Assembly: GCA_022821085.1 (NCBI GenBank)
Contig: JAJEEG010000006.1
Span: 2,687,330 to 2,751,329, forward strand
Length of the DNA: 64,000 nt
Direction of reading: 5' to 3'
Source of the DNA: Candidatus Latescibacterota bacterium
GTDB lineage: Bacteria; JAAXHH01
The notes beneath the pieces were generated by a model, which saw only the letters and a program-made list of their open reading frames with translations, was not told the origin of the DNA and made no database searches. The translations under genes were made by a program, and so were the position numbers. Below, one piece after another: positions 60,397 to 64,000 of this stretch; the first letter of the stretch is position 1; every line of letters begins with the position of its first letter.

Positions 60397-61350
60397 ATGG
60401 CGAGCGACGGGCTGATCAGCCCCTTCGACATCGATGACGACGAATACTTCTGGCTTAAGGGCAACCTGCATTCCCACACGACCAATTCCGACGGAAAGCC
60501 GTCCCCCCAGGAGCGCCTGGACGGTTACGTCAACCAGGGCTATGATTTCCTGTGTATTTCCGACCACTACAAGATTACCCGGATCGATACGGTAAGCGCG
60601 CCGGACGATTTCGTGCTGGTGCAGGGCGCGGAGATCCACCCGGAAAACCCCTTCGGGGGCCTGACCCACCATTTCCTGGCGTACAACATCGACGAGGACA
60701 TGGACTCGAAAAGCATGCCGCCGCAGCACGTGATCAATGAAGTCAAGCGGCAGGGCGGCTCGATCTGGCTCGCCCATCCCCACTGGAGTTCGATCAACAT
60801 CCTCCGGGATACCCTGCCCCTGCACGGCCTGGCCGGCATAGAGGTTTTCAACACCACCTGCCGCTGCGCCGGACGGGGTGAGTCCTCCGTACACTGGGAC
60901 GACTGGATGGACCTCCTGGGCCGCACGATACCGGCCCTGTCCAACGACGATTCCCACGCCCTCGAATCAGACAACAAGGACACCTACGGGGGCTGGAACA
61001 TGGTGAAGGTCAAAGAACGCTCGGCAGAAGCAATCATCGAGGCATTAGAACGGGGTTGCGCCTACGTGAGCTCGGGACCCGATATCCGGGATATCAAGCT
61101 TCGCCGGGTCGACGACCGGGGAGACGGAAACCGTATCGTGGAGGCAAGCATCCGGTGCTCCGAGGCACAGAGCATCATTGCCGTGTTCGATTCCCACGGA
61201 ACGGAGTACCGGCCAAAGGGCGGCGGTACCTTCGAAGAGGCCACGTTCACGCTGCGGGCCAATGTACGGTGGGTCCGGTTTGAAATCATCGCACCGGACG
61301 GCACGAAAGCGTGGTCGAACCCGATGGACCTGACGGATGTCGGCCGATAG
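60397..61350 (+). CDS. PHP-domain metal hydrolase
   Basis: A 317-residue PHP-type phosphoesterase. Metal motifs are GNLHSHTTNSDG (~22-33), ISDHYK (~55), GAEIHPE (~75), AHPHW (~128) and a late NDDSHAL (~188), the usual trinuclear set. The last ~90 residues form a beta-domain (VEASIRCSEAQSIIAVFDSHG). GGGAGAG is the ribosome site. It follows the metallophosphoesterase by 119 bases and may share its transcript; both would hydrolyse phosphoesters but this one has no signal peptide. Confidence 0.85.
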   Translation: MASDGLISPFDIDDDEYFWLKGNLHSHTTNSDGKPSPQERLDGYVNQGYDFLCISDHYKITRIDTVSAPDDFVLVQGAEIHPENPFGGLTHHFLAYNIDEDMDSKSMPPQHVINEVKRQGGSIWLAHPHWSSINILRDTLPLHGLAGIEVFNTTCRCAGRGESSVHWDDWMDLLGRTIPALSNDDSHALESDNKDTYGGWNMVKVKERSAEAIIEALERGCAYVSSGPDIRDIKLRRVDDRGDGNRIVEASIRCSEAQSIIAVFDSHGTEYRPKGGGTFEEATFTLRANVRWVRFEIIAPDGTKAWSNPMDLTDVGR

Positions 61351-61353
61351 ATG

Positions 61354-61421
61354 TTACGGCAGGTCCTGGCGGTGGATGGCCTCCGAGGAAGCTACGGCAG
61401 GGCCTGGCGGCGGATGGCCTC
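61354..61421. repeat. Decayed tandem copy of the last codons of the pentaheme cytochrome gene
   Basis: The true 3' end of the cytochrome gene with its stop (61392-61421) is repeated 38 bases away at 61354-61383 with 27 of 30 matches, encoding EAIHRQDLP-stop against EAIRRQALP-stop. The spacing is not a multiple of three, so it is a duplication scar, not readthrough. Confidence 0.85.
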
Positions 61422-63098
61422 GGCGAGCACGACGGCCGAGGTGGAGGCGTTTTCGTTGTAGTAGGAGACGAAGCGCTTTGTTTCATGGGCATCGTAGGGG
61501 GCCAGGTTCTGTGCCCAACGGAAGCCGATGGTCTGGAACATGAGCCGCGCCCGGACTTCGACGTGCTGCACGCCGGCTGGGACCTCGACCCGGTACCGGA
61601 TCCTGTCGCTTCCGGCCTGGAAATCCCCGTCTTCTCCCGCCATGCCGTGCACCTTGATGGCGGCCTCGGCCGTCTCCCGGTCAAAACCCTCGGGAAGCAG
61701 CCGGTTGTCCTTGGCGTAGGTGACGGCCGTCAGCAGGCCCGTGGTGACCCTTCCCGACCCGTCCGCGATGATCGGTTCATAGATCTGCACCTGGCCCGGA
61801 TCGTCGATCACCTCGTAATGCGGCTCGTATAGGGACGCGTCCGCGTCGTTGTCGTTGCCTTCGATGCTCCCATCGTGGCGCATGGCACCGGACTCGAACA
61901 GCAGGTTGCCACCAGGGTCGCGCACGGCAAGGTGGATCCAGGCCCTTCGCGACGGATAGGCCGTCGGCAACTTGTGGCCCGCCAGGTTCGTCACCTCGAT
62001 ATCGATAGAAACGTGGTCCTCATCGCGGGAGACGGCCAGCACCTCCAGCCGGGCGGTGGCCGTCTCCAGATTTTCCAAGGTCGCCTCGGCGGCGCGCTGC
62101 AGATCGCCAAGCGGCGCGGACACGAGCAGTTCATCGCGATACTTGTCCATCAGGCGCAGCATGAACGCGTTACCGCCGCGGAATACATGCTGTGAGACAT
62201 CCTCCCGGTACTCTCCGAGCACCGAGGAGATCGGGGCCGATGCGGACTCCGGCATATGGCAGGACTGGCAGCTTTCCGACTCGGCGAAGGCGCTGTGCTT
62301 CCACTCCAGGTAGGGGGTCTGTTCCGGGAAACGGGCCAATTCCCGGCCCTCGGCGTCCAGGCTCGTCGTGAACAGGGTGTGGCACGTGGCGCAGAATTCG
62401 GACTGCTGGACGTGGGTGGAACTGTCCGGAAGGAAACCCGTGGCCGACTGCATGACCCGGGTCAATCCGTCGTCCACCTCAAACGGCCCGAATATCTGCG
62501 GGTCGACGCCGGGTTCCGTCCGAATCACGAAGTTTCCGTCGAAGCTCGATTCCTCGCCAAGATTATCGGGCCGTATCTGGTGGCAGGTCGTGCAGGACAC
62601 CCCGTCCATGGCGAGCAGCGCGCTTTCCTCGCCCCGCCTGGCTGCTTCGAGATGCGCGAACACCTCGCCGAGTCCACCGTTCTCCCGCGCCACCACACGC
62701 GCCATGGGCATGTGGCAGGTCGAGCAGGTGTCCTCGATCTCGGCCCGCGCGCCCGGATGGTCGGTGACCTCCCGCCGCACGGACGCCTGCCAGTAGGGGT
62801 CGCGTGCCGAATGCGCCATCATGGATCCCCGCCATACATGGCCGATGGACACGTTCTGCCCGTTCGCGTCGACGATATTGCTGTGGCAGGCGATGCATTG
62901 ATCCGAAGTGGCGAAGGTGCTGTGGTCCACCGATTGCGCGTCAACGGATGCGCACGCCAGCCCGACGAACGCCAGTCCGACGAACGCCAGCCATGCAAAG
63001 GCCGGCCAGGCGCAGGCCAGGCAGGTGAGACCGAGCCGCGCCTGCGGGCTGCACGCCCACAGCCGCATCCACAACCTGCCTACGTAGCTACCAGCCAT
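61392..63098 (-). CDS. Exported pentaheme c-type cytochrome
   Basis: A 568-residue multiheme protein starting at ATG 63098 (GGAGG ~9 bases upstream). A long signal peptide contains repeated LAFVG units (~28-48). Five CxxCH motifs are visible: CIACH, CSTCH, CTTCH, CATCH and CQSCH, all in residues ~60-300, with extra His residues that could be axial ligands. The C-terminal ~260 residues are heme-free and beta-rich (VSIDIEVTNLAGHKLPTAYPSRRAWIHLAV). The architecture resembles cytochrome c554/NapC-like or extracellular electron-transfer cytochromes. The start overlaps the end of the upstream cytochrome-barrel gene by 11 bases. Confidence 0.9.
   Translation of the reverse strand: MAGSYVGRLWMRLWACSPQARLGLTCLACAWPAFAWLAFVGLAFVGLACASVDAQSVDHSTFATSDQCIACHSNIVDANGQNVSIGHVWRGSMMAHSARDPYWQASVRREVTDHPGARAEIEDTCSTCHMPMARVVARENGGLGEVFAHLEAARRGEESALLAMDGVSCTTCHQIRPDNLGEESSFDGNFVIRTEPGVDPQIFGPFEVDDGLTRVMQSATGFLPDSSTHVQQSEFCATCHTLFTTSLDAEGRELARFPEQTPYLEWKHSAFAESESCQSCHMPESASAPISSVLGEYREDVSQHVFRGGNAFMLRLMDKYRDELLVSAPLGDLQRAAEATLENLETATARLEVLAVSRDEDHVSIDIEVTNLAGHKLPTAYPSRRAWIHLAVRDPGGNLLFESGAMRHDGSIEGNDNDADASLYEPHYEVIDDPGQVQIYEPIIADGSGRVTTGLLTAVTYAKDNRLLPEGFDRETAEAAIKVHGMAGEDGDFQAGSDRIRYRVEVPAGVQHVEVRARLMFQTIGFRWAQNLAPYDAHETKRFVSYYNENASTSAVVLAEAIRRQALP
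62957..62990. repeat. 15-bp tandem repeat in the cytochrome signal peptide
   Basis: CCAGCCCGACGAACG (62957-62971) and CCAGTCCGACGAACG (62972-62986) repeat in tandem with a third partial unit, encoding LAFVG repeats that lengthen the hydrophobic core of the signal peptide. Confidence 0.85.
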
Positions 63099-64000
63099 CG
63101 CGAAAGCCTCCGTCGAACCAGTCCCATAGCAGGTACATGACGATCTGCGGCTTGCGGCCCTGACTGTTGGCGGCCGGGACCCGTACGCCCACGTTGAGCA
63201 GGATGTGCTGGCGCGTATTCAGTGCGACCTGCATCTGAGGTACCAGATCGAGCGTGACATCGGACCCGGATGCCAGTTCGCGCGAGGCCAGCACCTCGAC
63301 CATGGGACTCCACGCCCGGCCGAATTCGCCTTCCGTGAAGGTCCTGCCGATCGCGGTCCGGACGATACCCTTGTCCGGTGCGGACCCGGTTACGGCAAAG
63401 TCCATCTGCACCTGGGACTGGAAATAGGCGTCGCCGGGCAATAACTGGACGAAGGAAACATGGGGCTCCAGCTTGGTCGAGCCGGTACCGAAACCGTCAT
63501 CCTCATCGCCGGTGGGCAGGACGACCTCGCCGCCGATGCTGAAGGCATTCCCGCGTTCCAGATTGTGGTAGAGCGCATACCGGTAGCCCACGGTAAGATC
63601 GCCGAAGCCGATCTCTGCCCCGTCGTCTCCCTGGGTCTGGCGCCGACCGAAAGGCACTTTCGCTTCGACCATGCCCCGGGGACCGAAACGCTTCTCGTAC
63701 AACGGCTCGATGATCACGGCTTTGCTTTCGTCCGTATCCACCCTGAGGTTGAAAACGGTCTCGTCCTCGGGGAACGCCTTCTCGGTAAACAGGGCCTTGG
63801 GCACGTTGAATTCGCCGCGGGGCCAGTTATCGTTGGTGCAGAAGGTGCGGACGTGCCCGAGGATGGCGTAGATCTCCTCGTCCGTCAGGGCATCCCCGAA
63901 GGCGGGCATCATGCGGTCGAAGGCCCGTACCGGACCGCCTTCATGGATCACGGCGTGCCAGTCGGGGTCGGGTTCGCGAGATGCGAATTCGCAGTCCGTA
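63088..64000 (-). CDS. Cytochrome c domain fused to an outer-membrane beta-barrel, 5'-truncated
   Basis: The frame is open to the window end, so the N-terminus, and any heme CxxCH, lies outside. The visible start (DWHAVIHEGGPVRAFDRMMPAFGDALTDEEIYAILGHVRTFC) is the C-terminal half of a class I cytochrome c with the axial Met in MPAFG. About 220 residues of amphipathic beta-strands follow, in the style of MetA-pathway/porin-like barrels (IGFGDLTVGYRYALYHN, GGEVVLPTGDE, SFVQLLPGDAYFQSQVQMDF), ending in an aromatic-rich segment with terminal DGW. It overlaps the pentaheme cytochrome gene, so the two act together. The first in-frame start, GTG 63951, is internal. Confidence 0.75.
   Translation of the reverse strand, partial: TDCEFASREPDPDWHAVIHEGGPVRAFDRMMPAFGDALTDEEIYAILGHVRTFCTNDNWPRGEFNVPKALFTEKAFPEDETVFNLRVDTDESKAVIIEPLYEKRFGPRGMVEAKVPFGRRQTQGDDGAEIGFGDLTVGYRYALYHNLERGNAFSIGGEVVLPTGDEDDGFGTGSTKLEPHVSFVQLLPGDAYFQSQVQMDFAVTGSAPDKGIVRTAIGRTFTEGEFGRAWSPMVEVLASRELASGSDVTLDLVPQMQVALNTRQHILLNVGVRVPAANSQGRKPQIVMYLLWDWFDGGFRDGW

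Overview
The window is high-GC, densely packed DNA from an uncultured Gram-negative bacterium. The Gram-negative call rests on ADP-heptose/LPS sugar genes, lipoproteins, an outer-membrane-type beta-barrel and exported multiheme cytochromes. The gene mix (GWxTD-domain protein, DUF6785-type membrane protein, GH116, PL26/YetA-like protein, acid-sugar dehydratase, sugar-phosphate isomerases, M28-FtsX fusion) suggests an FCB-group or Latescibacterota/Gemmatimonadota-like lineage. That placement is an inference from gene content, not a phylogeny. No phage, insertion sequence or CRISPR array was seen.

Region by region. (1) 1-10.6 kb is a plus-strand housekeeping run: thpR (partial), recX, alaS, a heptose block (RmlD-like reductase, hddA, gmhA), ispE, prs, rplY, pth, rpsF, rpsR, rplI, mostly joined by ATGA or TTGA overlaps. 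(2) 10.6-15.3 kb holds a small membrane protein, tRNA-Val, tRNA-Asp and tRNA-Leu, an M20 peptidase, a VapBC module with little or no leader, a YchF-type ATPase, and a monocistronic gene whose in-frame TGA is best read as selenocysteine in a U-x-x-C thioredoxin-like motif. (3) 15.4-20.4 kb is minus strand: pyruvate dehydrogenase E1 and E2, then a small operon of unknown short proteins. (4) 20.6-23.6 kb has a DapA-family lyase facing a polytopic DUF6785-type protein. (5) 24.0-32.4 kb is one overlapping plus-strand transcription unit: a 1542-residue M28-like/FtsX fusion, a sugar-phosphate isomerase, pyrR, pyrB, pyrC. (6) 32.5-34.5 kb has a TPR protein and a SPOR lipoprotein, each with a clear promoter. 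(7) 34.5-42.2 kb is an amino-compound uptake and catabolism island: aminotransferase, cupin, creatininase-family hydrolase, a polar amino-acid ABC transporter without a binding protein, an amino-acid oxidase-like flavoenzyme, a HicAB-like pair and an aspartoacylase-family hydrolase. (8) 42.4-55.2 kb is carbohydrate and envelope functions: PL26/YetA-like protein, TPR-GWxTD protein, GH116 glucosidase with a cysteine-rich insert, AGCS sodium symporter, LysM-like amidase, acid-sugar dehydratase, lipoprotein MsrB. (9) 55.2-64.0 kb has glyA, a coiled-coil membrane micro-protein, an Nramp-related transporter without the usual metal motif, a Tat-exported metallophosphoesterase, a PHP hydrolase, a pentaheme cytochrome and, cut by the window end, a monoheme-cytochrome/beta-barrel protein.

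Two themes recur. Exported redox chemistry appears several times: the U-x-x-C protein, lipoprotein MsrB, and the pentaheme cytochrome beside a cytochrome-barrel fusion. Short in-frame or gene-border tandem repeats also recur: low-complexity tails on several enzymes, 15-30 bp repeats at gene ends, and a decayed copy of one gene's last codons. The strongest candidates for something undescribed are the selenoprotein at 14.6 kb and the cytochrome/barrel pair at the right edge.
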